In this document: piece by piece, positions 1 through 7,686 of the stretch | Numbering within the stretch: the stretch's first letter is position 1 | Layout: the number at the start of each line of letters is the position of its first letter | From: Streptomyces sp. Root431 | Lineage (GTDB): Bacteria; Actinomycetota; Actinomycetes; Streptomycetales; Streptomycetaceae | Assembly: GCF_001426585.1 (NCBI RefSeq) | Contig: NZ_LMEI01000001.1 | Span: 301,166 to 365,165, forward strand | Direction: 5' to 3' | DNA length: 64,000 nt | Made by a program: the position numbers and the translations under genes | The notes under the pieces: model-generated | The model's database searches: none | Told to the model about the DNA's origin: nothing | What the model saw: only the letters and a program-made list of their open reading frames with translations

Positions 1-1317
1 CTCCAGGGCGTGCCAGAGCTCCTCGTCGCTCGCGTCGGGCTTCCCGTACCGCAGGTTCGTCGCCACCGTCCCGGAGAACAGGTACGGCTTCTGCGGCATC
101 AGGGCGGGATCGAGTTCGCGGACGTCGACGCCGTCGACGAGGACCTCGCCGCCGGTCGCGTCGAAGAGCCGCGGGACGAGCCCGAGGAGTGTCGACTTGC
201 CGCTGCCGGTGGAGCCGATGATCGCGGTGGTCCGTCCGGGGCCGGCGGCGAGGTCGACGTCCTTGAGGACGGACTCCTCGGCGCCCGGGTAGCGGAATCC
301 GACGCCCGTGAGGTCGAGCCGGCCGGAGCCTTCGAGGGCGCGGACGGGGTGGAGGGGCGGGGTGACGGAGAGCGGGGTGTCGAGGACCTCGCGGATGCGC
401 TCGGCGCCGACCTCGGCGCGCGGCATGTGCATCAGGAGGAAGAGGACCATCATCACGGCCATGGAGGTCTGGAGCAGGTAGCCGAGGAAGGCGACGAGCC
501 CGCCGGGCTGGAGGTCGCCGCCTTCGATGCGGTGGGCGCCGACGTAGATGAGGGCAACGGTCGTCAGCTCCCAGATGACGAGGACCATCGGGAACATGAG
601 GGCCTGGAGCCGGCCGGCCCGGAGGCCGACGGTGAGGAGTTCGTCGTTGGCCGCGCCGAACCGTTCCCGCTCGTGCCGGTCGCGGACGAAGGCGCGGACC
701 ACGCGGACACCGGTGATCTGCTCGCGCAGCACCCGGTTGACCCGGTCGACGCGCTCCTGCATGCCCCGGAAGAGGGGCCGCATCCGCAGGACGACGGTGC
801 CGACGGCGCCGGTCATCACGGGCAGGAAGAGGAAGAGGACGAGGGCGAGCGGCACGTCCTGGCGCAGGGCCATGGCGAGTCCGCCGAAGCAGAGCAGGGG
901 CGCGGCGACCAGCATCGTCAGGACGAGGACGGTGAACGTCTGGACCTGCTGGACGTCGTTGGTGGTCCGGGTGATGAGGGAGGCGGCGCCGAAGCGGCCC
1001 CGCTCCTGGGCGGAGAAGTCCTGGACGCGGCGGAAGACCTCGGAGCGCAGGTCGCGGGCGACGCCCATGGCGATCCTGGCGCCGGTGTAGGTGGCGGCGG
1101 CCGCCGCCGCGGCCTGGAGGAGGGTGATGCCGAGCATCTCGGCGCCCCCGCGGAGGACACGGTCGGTGTCCCCGCGGAGGACGCCCTCGTCGATGACTCC
1201 GGCGTTGAGGGTGGGCAGGGCGAGCGAGGCGAGGGACTGGACGAGCTGGAGGAGGACGAGGAGGACGAGGAGGGCCCGGTAGGGCTTGAGGCGGGGGGCG
1301 AGGAGTCGCAGCAGCAT
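1..1317 (-). CDS. ABC exporter, fused permease and ATPase (partial)
   Basis: ABC half-exporter with membrane domain fused to an ATPase. 439 codons are visible; the 3' end is cut by the left edge. Residues 1-300 hold the hydrophobic type I exporter fold. The nucleotide-binding domain begins near residue 330, with Walker A GSTGSGKST near 366 and the Q-loop region MPQKPYLFSGT near 413; signature and Walker B lie outside. The ATG at 1315-1317 follows the flavin reductase stop by 12 bp, so the two are probably cotranscribed. Exporters of this form usually pair with a second half-transporter gene directly downstream, which would be left of the window. The substrate cannot be inferred; multidrug or lipid export are family possibilities. 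Confidence 0.92.
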   Translation of the reverse strand, partial: MLLRLLAPRLKPYRALLVLLVLLQLVQSLASLALPTLNAGVIDEGVLRGDTDRVLRGGAEMLGITLLQAAAAAAATYTGARIAMGVARDLRSEVFRRVQDFSAQERGRFGAASLITRTTNDVQQVQTFTVLVLTMLVAAPLLCFGGLAMALRQDVPLALVLFLFLPVMTGAVGTVVLRMRPLFRGMQERVDRVNRVLREQITGVRVVRAFVRDRHERERFGAANDELLTVGLRAGRLQALMFPMVLVIWELTTVALIYVGAHRIEGGDLQPGGLVAFLGYLLQTSMAVMMVLFLLMHMPRAEVGAERIREVLDTPLSVTPPLHPVRALEGSGRLDLTGVGFRYPGAEESVLKDVDLAAGPGRTTAIIGSTGSGKSTLLGLVPRLFDATGGEVLVDGVDVRELDPALMPQKPYLFSGTVATNLRYGKPDASDEELWHALE

Positions 1318-1329
1318 GGTGACGGTCCC

Positions 1330-1965
1330 TCACGCGGCGTACGGGCGGGCGGACTTGGCTTCCTTGAGCGCGAGGGCCCACCAGGCGAGCTGGTCGAGGA
1401 GCACCTTGGCCGCGCCCTCGGCGCCGTCCGGGTCCTTGTGGCGGCCTTCCTCGTCGAACAGCCCCCAGGCGGAGTGGAAGGAGACGGTGTCGCGGACGGT
1501 GACGGCGTGCATCTCGGCGAAGACCTGGCGGAGTTGCTCGACGGCGCGCAGGCCGCCGGAGATGCCGCCGTAGGAGATGAAGCCGACGGGCTTGGCCTGC
1601 CACTCGGTGTAGTGCCGGTCGATGAGGTTCTTGAGGGAGGCGGGGAAGGAGTGGTTGTACTCGGGGGTGAGGACGACGAAGGCGTCGGCGGCGGCCAGCA
1701 CCGGGGAGACCTTGGCGAGTTCGGCGCGGACGGCCGGGGACGGGTTGTGGGAGAGGCCGGTGGGGAGGTCGATCTCGGCGAGGTCGACGACCGTCACGGC
1801 GAAGTCCTCGCGCTCGGCGAGCCGGGAGCGGAACCAGTCGGCGATGACGGGGGCGAAGCGGCCTTCGCGGTCGCTCGCGACGATGAGGGCGAGGGCGAGG
1901 GGGGCGGTGGCACCCTCGGTGGAGGTGGCGGAAACGGCGGGCGAGGTGGAGTTCGTGATGTCCAT
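1330..1965 (-). CDS. NAD(P)H-dependent FMN reductase family protein
   Basis: Flavodoxin-fold oxidoreductase, 211 aa. The family hallmark PEYNHSFPASLKNLIDRHY (101-119) is present, followed by a GGISGG loop near 152-157 that belongs to the flavin/dimer region. It should be a cytosolic FMN-binding enzyme reducing flavins, quinones or azo compounds with NAD(P)H. The first 22 residues are Ser/Thr/Ala-rich and non-conserved, so the true start might be slightly internal, but the ATG at 1963-1965 is the first usable one. It is the first gene of a minus-strand pair with the ABC exporter and is divergent from the aminotransferase. Family call is firm; physiological substrate is unknown. Confidence 0.9.
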   Translation of the reverse strand: MDITNSTSPAVSATSTEGATAPLALALIVASDREGRFAPVIADWFRSRLAEREDFAVTVVDLAEIDLPTGLSHNPSPAVRAELAKVSPVLAAADAFVVLTPEYNHSFPASLKNLIDRHYTEWQAKPVGFISYGGISGGLRAVEQLRQVFAEMHAVTVRDTVSFHSAWGLFDEEGRHKDPDGAEGAAKVLLDQLAWWALALKEAKSARPYAA

Positions 1966-2068
1966 GCCGATGATCGTGGTACCTCAAGTTTGGTTGAGGT
2001 CAAGCGCTCCCCCGGGGACCGTTCCGGAGACTTTTCCCGAGCCCGTTCCCGGCACGTACGGTGAAGGC

Positions 2069-2848
2069 ATGACGACTCCTCACGTACCGCCCGCCGACTC
2101 GCCGCACGTCGAGGTCGACGGAGTCCCGGCGACCGACCCGGCGCTCCTGACGACCCTCATGAGCGGCTTCGGCCACTTCACGGCGATGCAGGTGCGGGAC
2201 GGACGCGTACAGGGACTCGGCCGCCACCTCGAACGGCTCGACCGCTCCACCCGCGAGCTCTTCGGGGAGGCACTGCCCGGCGACCGCGTCCGCGCCCTGC
2301 TCACCGGGGCCGTACAGGCCTCCGGCCGGCGGGACTGCTCGGCCCGGGTGTACGTGTACGACGGCGTCCGCCTCGTGGTCGTCGTCCGCGAGCCCGCCGC
2401 CGACGGGCCCGGGGCGCCGCAGCGCCTGAAAAGCGTCGACTACCTGCGCCCCGCGGCGCACATCAAGCACCTGGGCGGCTTCGGCCAGAGCTACCACGGC
2501 GAGGCGGCCCGGCGGGACGGCTACGACGAGGCCCTGCTGACCTCCCCGACCGGCGAGATCGCCGAAGGGGCGGTCACCAACATCGCCTTCTGGGACGGCA
2601 CTTCGGTGGTCTGGCCGTCGGCGCCCTGCCTGACGGGGATCACGATGGGCCTCCTCGAACCGCTGCTCGGCTCGGTGCGGCGGCCGGTGACGCTCGCGGA
2701 CCTGGGCCGGTACCGTGCTGCGTTCGTGACGAACTCCCGTGGCATCGCCCCGGTTTCGGGGATCGACGCGGTCGGCTTCGCGGTGGACGAGGACCTGATG
2801 AAGAGGGTCTACTCGGCGTACGAGTCGGTGGAGTGGGACGCGCTGTAG
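2069..2848 (+). CDS. Class IV aminotransferase
   Basis: PLP enzyme of fold type IV (branched-chain aminotransferase / aminodeoxychorismate lyase family), 259 aa. The likely Schiff-base lysine is K133 (IKHLGG), followed by the family pattern GYDEALLTSPTGEIAEGAVT (151-170) with N171, which positions the cofactor. It is shorter than BcaT and lacks its N-terminal extension, so a lyase or D-amino-acid aminotransferase-like role is possible; the sequence does not decide. The ATG at 2069 is chosen because upstream in-frame codons overlap the divergent flavin reductase promoter. The next gene starts 31 bp downstream with its own ribosome site, so loose cotranscription with the beta-helix pair is possible. 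Confidence 0.9.
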   Translation: MTTPHVPPADSPHVEVDGVPATDPALLTTLMSGFGHFTAMQVRDGRVQGLGRHLERLDRSTRELFGEALPGDRVRALLTGAVQASGRRDCSARVYVYDGVRLVVVVREPAADGPGAPQRLKSVDYLRPAAHIKHLGGFGQSYHGEAARRDGYDEALLTSPTGEIAEGAVTNIAFWDGTSVVWPSAPCLTGITMGLLEPLLGSVRRPVTLADLGRYRAAFVTNSRGIAPVSGIDAVGFAVDEDLMKRVYSAYESVEWDAL

Positions 2849-2879
2849 CCACGGCGGAACCGTAGGAGGCAAGGGAACG

Positions 2880-4601
2880 ATGGCCGCGAGATACCTCGTC
2901 TCGCCCCGGGGCGGCCGCCGCGCCTACCCCGACATCACCTCCGCGCTCCGCGCCGCGGAGGCACGGGGCAGGGCGGCGCTGATCGAGATCGCGCCCGGCC
3001 ACTACGAGGAGGCGCTCACCGTCAGGGGCGAGATCCGGCTCGCCGCGGCCGAGGGCCCGGGCTCCGTCCTGGTCAGCCGGCCGCACGGCGCCGTCCTCGA
3101 CGCCTTCGGCGCGGTCTCCGTCCACGGCCTGACGCTGGCCGGCCGCGACGCCGCCGTGGACATCGTCGGCTGCCACACGGGGACGCTGACACTGGATCGC
3201 ACGGAGATCCGGGCGCACGACGGCGTCGCCGTGCACGCCCGGCCGCACACCTCCGTCACCCTGCGGGACAGCATCGTCCTGTACGGCCGCACCGTCTTCA
3301 CCGGCTCGGCCGGACTGATCGAGCGGTGCCGGTTCACCGACGCCGCGAACAACGCGATCGCCGCGATCGAGGGCGCCCGCGTCACCGTCCGGGGCAGCCG
3401 GATCGAGGGCAGCCGGATCCACGGGCTGCGGGTCTGCGGCGCGCGGGCCGAGATCGTCGGCTGCGAGGTGACCGGTACGGGGCAGGCGGCGGTCGTCGCG
3501 GACACCCGTGGGGAGCTCGCCGTGACGGAGTGCGCGATCAGCGCCACCCACGCGGAGGGGATCATGTTCATCGAGCAGTCCCGGGGCTCCGTGGACCGCA
3601 CCACCGTCACCGACGCGCTGCACGGAATCGTCACGAAGAGCGGCGCGGGACCGGTGGTGCGCGGCTCCGTCTTCGCCGACTGCCGCGACACCGGCATCAA
3701 CGTCCAGGACGCCGGCCTGGGGACGTTCGAACACTGCCGGGTCACGCACGCGCGCAACGTCGCGGTGTTCTCGACCAAGGGCGGCGCGCCCGAGGTGCGG
3801 GACTGCGTCGTCTCCGGAGGGAACGTCGGCATCGCCGTCATCGAAGGCGGCAGGGGCCGCTTCACCCGGGTCGGGGTCGAGGACCTGGCGGGCACCGCGC
3901 TGCGGGTCTACGACGAGGCCTCGGCCACCTTCACGGACGTCCGCGTGGAGCGCTGCCCGGCCGGCCTGGAGGCCCGGGGCAACGGCGGCACGACGGCCGA
4001 GGTGTCCGGCGCGGTGTTCCGCGACATCTCCCTGGGGGCGGTGGCCATCGACGGCCAGTCGCGCGTCACCCTCAGGAACGTGACGGCGGAGCGCGGCGTC
4101 ATGGGCTTCGCCGTCGCCGGCGAGGCCATGCTCCAGGTCGCCGACAGCGACGTCACGGGGGTGAGCGGCGGCGGGTTCGCCGCCCTCGGGAGCGGGCGGC
4201 TCGTCGCGCGGAACATCACCGTGACCGGCTCGGAGGGCCTGGGCGCGTTCGGGACGGGCAGCTCCTACGTGGACATCACCGACGCCACGTTCACCGACTG
4301 CGCGGTGGCCGCGAGCTTCGACGAGAAGGCGGCCGGCCGGCTGGTGGACTGCGCGGTGAACGGTACGAGCGGGGTGGCCGTCCAGCACAACGGCCTCGTC
4401 GACCTGGTCTCGCTGCGGACGTCGCTGCCGGTCGTCCGGCACAAGGAGAAGCCGGCCGCGCCCGCGCAGATCGTCCAGGTCCTCAACAACCCGGTGTTCA
4501 ACGGCCCGGTCTTCAACGGCCCCGTGCACGATGTCCAGTTGGCCTGGAACAACGGCCATGTCGTCCAGCAGCAGCCCGAAGGGGACGGTACGCACCCATG
4601 A
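2880..4601 (+). CDS. Right-handed parallel beta-helix protein with C-terminal RHIM/BASS-like motif
   Basis: 573-aa protein made largely of short beta-helix coils (pectate-lyase fold; repeated patterns such as VTVRGSRIEGSRIHGLRV and VRDCVVSGGNVGIAVIEGG from about residue 50 to 510). No signal peptide or membrane segment is visible, so it is probably cytosolic. The last 38 residues differ: a duplicated VFNGPV block and then VQLAWNNG (552-559), which fits the RHIM-type core [IV]-Q-[ILV]-x-x-x-N. The next gene has the same motif at its N terminus and overlaps the stop codon by ATGA. Start: ATG preceded by TAGGAGG (2863-2869). I infer a sensor or scaffold that recruits the partner by amyloid-type homotypic contact; no enzyme activity is evident. 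Confidence 0.88.
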   Translation: MAARYLVSPRGGRRAYPDITSALRAAEARGRAALIEIAPGHYEEALTVRGEIRLAAAEGPGSVLVSRPHGAVLDAFGAVSVHGLTLAGRDAAVDIVGCHTGTLTLDRTEIRAHDGVAVHARPHTSVTLRDSIVLYGRTVFTGSAGLIERCRFTDAANNAIAAIEGARVTVRGSRIEGSRIHGLRVCGARAEIVGCEVTGTGQAAVVADTRGELAVTECAISATHAEGIMFIEQSRGSVDRTTVTDALHGIVTKSGAGPVVRGSVFADCRDTGINVQDAGLGTFEHCRVTHARNVAVFSTKGGAPEVRDCVVSGGNVGIAVIEGGRGRFTRVGVEDLAGTALRVYDEASATFTDVRVERCPAGLEARGNGGTTAEVSGAVFRDISLGAVAIDGQSRVTLRNVTAERGVMGFAVAGEAMLQVADSDVTGVSGGGFAALGSGRLVARNITVTGSEGLGAFGTGSSYVDITDATFTDCAVAASFDEKAAGRLVDCAVNGTSGVAVQHNGLVDLVSLRTSLPVVRHKEKPAAPAQIVQVLNNPVFNGPVFNGPVHDVQLAWNNGHVVQQQPEGDGTHP

Positions 4602-5032
4602 GCGACCCGCGGAACACCCACAGCGACCCGCAGAACACCCACAACCACGACGGACCCGTCTTCAACGCGGGCGTCTCCCACGCCCAGTTCGCCTGGAACA
4701 ACGAGACGGTCACCCAGAACCAGCAGAGCAACGGCGGCACGGTCGCCCCCGGCTACGAGGCGCTCGCCGAGCTGGTGACCCGGCTGCTCGGGCAGCTGCC
4801 CGAGCAGGGCCTCGCCGACCGGGACCGCGAGGACGCGGAGGCGGCGGCACAGGAGGTCCTCGGGGAGATCACCCGCACGGACGCCGCCCCCGAGGAGGGC
4901 AGGCTGCGCCGTGCCCTCGCCGGGCTCAGGGGGGCGCTGGCCCCGGTGGCGACGGGTATCGCGGCCGGGACGACGGTCGGGGCGCAGGAATGGGCCCTGG
5001 CGGCGATCGCCGGCCTGACCGGCGCCGGGTGA
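4598..5032 (+). CDS. Small protein with N-terminal RHIM/BASS-like motif and C-terminal helical domain
   Basis: 144 aa, translationally coupled to the beta-helix gene (ATGA, 4598-4601). Residues 1-18 are Asn/His-rich linker. Residues 19-43 read GPVFN then AQFAWNNE (29-36) and a Gln-rich end, aligning without gaps to the C terminus of the beta-helix partner. Residues 50-105 are charged amphipathic helix; residues 106-144 (ALAGLRGALAPVATGIAAG and on) form an Ala/Gly-rich hydrophobic helix that could insert in a membrane. This layout, motif plus helical hydrophobic effector, resembles partners in bacterial amyloid signalling systems (established for NLR-linked BASS motifs). The effector role is inference. 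I do not recognise a named domain in the C-terminal part. Confidence 0.85.
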   Translation: MSDPRNTHSDPQNTHNHDGPVFNAGVSHAQFAWNNETVTQNQQSNGGTVAPGYEALAELVTRLLGQLPEQGLADRDREDAEAAAQEVLGEITRTDAAPEEGRLRRALAGLRGALAPVATGIAAGTTVGAQEWALAAIAGLTGAG

Positions 5033-5184
5033 CCCCGCGGGAGAGGGCTCAGGGCCGAACGGGGAGCGGGGCGGCACTCCACGTCACCCGTTCGGCACGA
5101 GCCGTCAGCTGACGCCACGTAACCAGCTCTGACCTGCGTAAACGTCGGAAATCCAGCCGACACACCGCACCGGACGGCGCAATC

Positions 5185-5199
5185 CTGATGCCCCATCAG
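5185..5199 (+). promoter_or_regulatory. CTGATG-N3-CATCAG dyad
   Basis: Perfect 6-bp inverted repeat with a 3-bp spacer, ending 119 bp before the start of the exported protein gene at 5318. Closely related dyads lie upstream of four other exported-protein genes in this window (17786, 50465, 58912, 59591). Confidence 0.55.
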
Positions 5200-5317
5200 C
5201 AGGCGGGGGGCGCGGGGCGGCTCTTATCTCGGTCACAGAAGGTCCGTTCCGGGAAGTCCCTCCCGGGAGGATCCCCGGCTTGACCGGCATGACCGCTCGC
5301 GCGCCCCGGAGGACCCC

Positions 5318-5845
5318 ATGCGCACCCTTGCCCGCCTGTTCACCGGTACCGCGCTGACGGTCGCCGCGATCGGGGCGTTCGCCGCCCCCGCGGCGTACGC
5401 CAACAACGAGAACGACAACGACCGCGGCTTCCAGTCGCTGGAGGTCTACCCCTCCTCCGCCACGCCCGGGGAGACCATCACGGTCAACACCCTGGCCTGT
5501 GGCAAACACGGCCACGGCGTCGGCGACGCGAACTCGCTGGGAGCCGGAGAGTTCCAGCTGGAGTCCAGCACGCACAAGGAGGTCGTGGTCGGCCAGTTCC
5601 GCGTGCCGGAGCACGTCAAGCCCGGTACGTACGGCATCAGTGTCGCCTGTGACAACGGGAAGACGGCCCGGGGAGACCTGACCGTCAAGCACCGGAATCC
5701 GAGCGGCCACGTCCAGACCGGCGTCGGGGGCAGTGTCGGCCCCGACTCCGCCCAGGTCACGGCAGGCGCGGCGGTGCTGGCCGCGGCTGCCGTAGGCGGT
5801 GTCTGGCTCCTGCGCCGCCGGGCGAGCGGCGCGCAGGGGCACTGA
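5318..5845 (+). CDS. Exported protein with C-terminal membrane anchor, sortase-linked
   Basis: 175 aa. Residues 1-28 are a Sec signal peptide ending AAYA. Residues 38-130 form an immunoglobulin-like beta domain (SSATPGETITVNTLACG; two cysteines near 54 and 106 may form a disulfide). Near 145-165 there is a hydrophobic helix followed by LLRRRASG, the layout of a cell-wall sorting signal but without any LPxTG or LAxTG. The sortase gene is next downstream on the same strand, so it is a candidate substrate, or simply a membrane-anchored partner. Start: ATG after GGAGGACCCC. Preceded by the CTGATG-N3-CATCAG dyad. Confidence 0.85.
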   Translation: MRTLARLFTGTALTVAAIGAFAAPAAYANNENDNDRGFQSLEVYPSSATPGETITVNTLACGKHGHGVGDANSLGAGEFQLESSTHKEVVVGQFRVPEHVKPGTYGISVACDNGKTARGDLTVKHRNPSGHVQTGVGGSVGPDSAQVTAGAAVLAAAAVGGVWLLRRRASGAQGH

Positions 5846-5916
5846 GGACCCCGCCCGTCCTGCCCCCGCCGCGCGCCCGCACACGGCCCGGCGGGGGCAG
5901 GGCCACACCCCCATGG

Positions 5917-5978
5917 CCGGATCGCCGGATCGCCGGATCGTCCGAGAGACCGACAGACCGAGAGACCGAGAGACCGAC
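5917..5978. repeat. Two 8-bp tandem repeat tracts
   Basis: Three copies of CCGGATCG (5917-5940), then, after 6 bp, four copies of AGACCGA[CG] (5947-5978), between the anchored protein and the sortase. Non-coding; the ribosome site of the sortase follows directly. Confidence 0.85.
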
Positions 5979-6005
5979 CGTCCGAGGGACCGCTGAGGAA
6001 TCCAG

Positions 6006-6623
6006 GTGAGCAACAGGAGCAAAGGCTGGGGCATAGCCGTGGCCGCCTGCGTCGGACTCTGGCTCGTCCAGAACGGCTCGCAGGACATCACCCCGCCCGT
6101 ACCGTCGGCCGCCCAGGCCTTCGCGGCCGGGCCGAGCGTGCACACCGACGCCGCCGCCGACCCGCTGCCGCCCTCGGCGCCCGTACGGCTCCGCATCCCC
6201 GAGACCGACGTGGACACCCCGATGATGCGGCTCGGCCTCGCCGCGAACGGCACCCTCGACGTGCCGCCCGCCGGGGACCGGAACCTGGCCGGCTGGTACG
6301 GGGACGGGATCACTCCCGGCGCCAAGGGCGCCGCGATCGTCGCGGGCCACGTCGACAACGCCCAGGGGCCCGCCGTCTTCTACACGCTGGGCGCCCTCAA
6401 GAAGGGCCACCGGATCGAGGTGGACCGGCAGGACGGCCGTACCGCCGTCTTCACGGTCGACGCGGTCGAGGTGTACGCGAACGAGGAGTTCCCGGACAAG
6501 AAGGTGTACGGGGAGACGGACCGCGCGGAGATCCGGGTGATCACCTGCGGCGGCGGCTTCTCGAAGAAGAACGGCTACCAGGGGAACGTCGTCGCCTTCG
6601 GCCACCTCATCGGGGTGCGGTAG
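6006..6623 (+). CDS. Class E/F-type sortase
   Basis: 205-aa single-pass membrane transpeptidase. Residues 8-22 are the N-terminal signal anchor; residues 60-203 are the sortase barrel. Catalytic His is H115 (AGHVDN) and catalytic Cys is C181 (VITCGGGF). The downstream segment reads SKKNGYQGNVVAF; I cannot assign the catalytic Arg with confidence, because Lys residues sit where other members often have Arg. Sortases attach proteins with C-terminal sorting signals to the cell wall. The neighbouring exported protein lacks LPxTG; the only LAxTG-like signal in the window is LATTG in the protein at 48987-50384. Starts at GTG after a weak ribosome site; 160 bp after the exported protein gene. Confidence 0.9.
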   Translation: MSNRSKGWGIAVAACVGLWLVQNGSQDITPPVPSAAQAFAAGPSVHTDAAADPLPPSAPVRLRIPETDVDTPMMRLGLAANGTLDVPPAGDRNLAGWYGDGITPGAKGAAIVAGHVDNAQGPAVFYTLGALKKGHRIEVDRQDGRTAVFTVDAVEVYANEEFPDKKVYGETDRAEIRVITCGGGFSKKNGYQGNVVAFGHLIGVR

Positions 6624-6650
6624 GGCGTGCGGTGGGGCGTCGCGCCCGGG

Positions 6651-7436
6651 TCACGCCCACTGGTCGAAGGCGAGCTTCGCGACCAGCGAGAAGACCACGA
6701 CCAGCAGCACCCCGCGGACGAACTCGGCACCCTTGCTCAGCGCCATCCGGGCCCCGACCATGCCGCCCGCGAGGTTGAAGACGGCCATGACGGCCGCCAG
6801 CTGCCAGAACACGCTGCCCTGGTAGGCGAACATGGCGAGCGCGCCCGCGTTGGTGCAGACGTTGACGATCTTCGCGGTGGCGGAGGCGGTCACCAGGTCC
6901 AGGTGGAGGACGGCGGTCAGCGCGAGGACCAGGAAGGTGCCGGTGCCCGGCCCGAACAGGCCGTCGTAGAAGCCGATCCCGCCGCCGACGACCACGATCG
7001 CGGTCACGATCCTCGCCCGGGTCAGGGGCGCCCGCTCCTCCCCCTGGGCCTTCGCGCCGAAGGAGGGCCGTAGCATCACGAAGGCCGCCACGGCGAGCAG
7101 CACCACCATGATCACCGGGCGCAGGACGTCGCTGCTGATCCCTGCGGCGAAGAAGGCGCCGATCATGGAGCCCAGGAGGGCCGCGAGCCCGATCCGTACC
7201 GCCGTCCAGACCTGGACGGGCGCCTTGCGGACGTAGGTGACGGCGGCCCCGGTGGTGCCCACGATCGCGACGGCCTTGTTGGTGCCGAGGATGTGCGCGG
7301 CGGGGACGTGGGGCAGCCCGAGCAGGAGGGCGGGGAGCAGGAGCAGCCCGCCGCCGCCGACCACGGCGTCGATCCAGCCCGCCACGAGCGCGGCGAGGCA
7401 GAGCAGGACAAGCGTCGTCAGCGTGATCTCGGGCAT
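6651..7436 (-). CDS. TauE/SafE-type sulfite/anion exporter family permease
   Basis: 261-aa integral membrane protein with about eight hydrophobic segments and the two family repeats: an N-terminal half with AGWIDAVVGGGGLLLLPALL (20-39) and a second half with GIGFYDGLFGPGTGTFLVLA. This family exports sulfite, sulfoacetate or related organic anions. It converges on the sortase gene (stops 27 bp apart). The neighbouring genes do not reveal the substrate. Confidence 0.93.
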   Translation of the reverse strand: MPEITLTTLVLLCLAALVAGWIDAVVGGGGLLLLPALLLGLPHVPAAHILGTNKAVAIVGTTGAAVTYVRKAPVQVWTAVRIGLAALLGSMIGAFFAAGISSDVLRPVIMVVLLAVAAFVMLRPSFGAKAQGEERAPLTRARIVTAIVVVGGGIGFYDGLFGPGTGTFLVLALTAVLHLDLVTASATAKIVNVCTNAGALAMFAYQGSVFWQLAAVMAVFNLAGGMVGARMALSKGAEFVRGVLLVVVFSLVAKLAFDQWA

Positions 7437-7473
7437 GGTCGAGAGACTAGGGAGGAGATCGTTGCCCCGTCCA

Positions 7474-7686
7474 TCAATCCCGTGATCGTTGAGCTACGTC
7501 TGAGGTTGCGGCGGTCGCGTCGCCCGGTTCGCGGTCGGGCGCGGGCGGGGCTGCCGGGGCGACGGCGGCCGTGAGGAGGGTCGCGGCGAGCGCGCCGGCG
7601 CCGAGGAGCGCGGCGGCGAGGCGGCGGCGGGCCCGCTCTTCGCGGCCGGTCGCGCGGTGGGCCCGGTGGGCGCGGTGGCTAGGCAT
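7474..7686 (-). CDS. Small putative membrane or exported protein
   Basis: 70-aa reading frame whose ATG overlaps the stop of the ferric-reductase-like gene by 8 bp, so it could be translated by coupling. It has an Arg/His-rich N terminus (residues 1-22), a hydrophobic Ala/Leu stretch at 23-46 and a Pro/Asp tail, which looks like a signal peptide or anchor. No domain recognised. The composition could also be chance in such GC-rich DNA, so the call is tentative. Confidence 0.4.
   Translation of the reverse strand: MPSHRAHRAHRATGREERARRRLAAALLGAGALAATLLTAAVAPAAPPAPDREPGDATAATSDVAQRSRD

Noticed and set aside
10..2064. Long open reading on the plus strand opposite the ABC exporter and flavin reductase
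   Set aside because: Glu/Gly/Asp-rich shadow of two well-supported minus-strand genes; no domain, typical for GC-rich antisense frames.
5088..5116. CGTCAGCTGACG palindrome as a sixth member of the exported-gene dyad set
   Set aside because: Half-sites are in the opposite orientation with a 2-bp spacer, so it does not fit the pattern.
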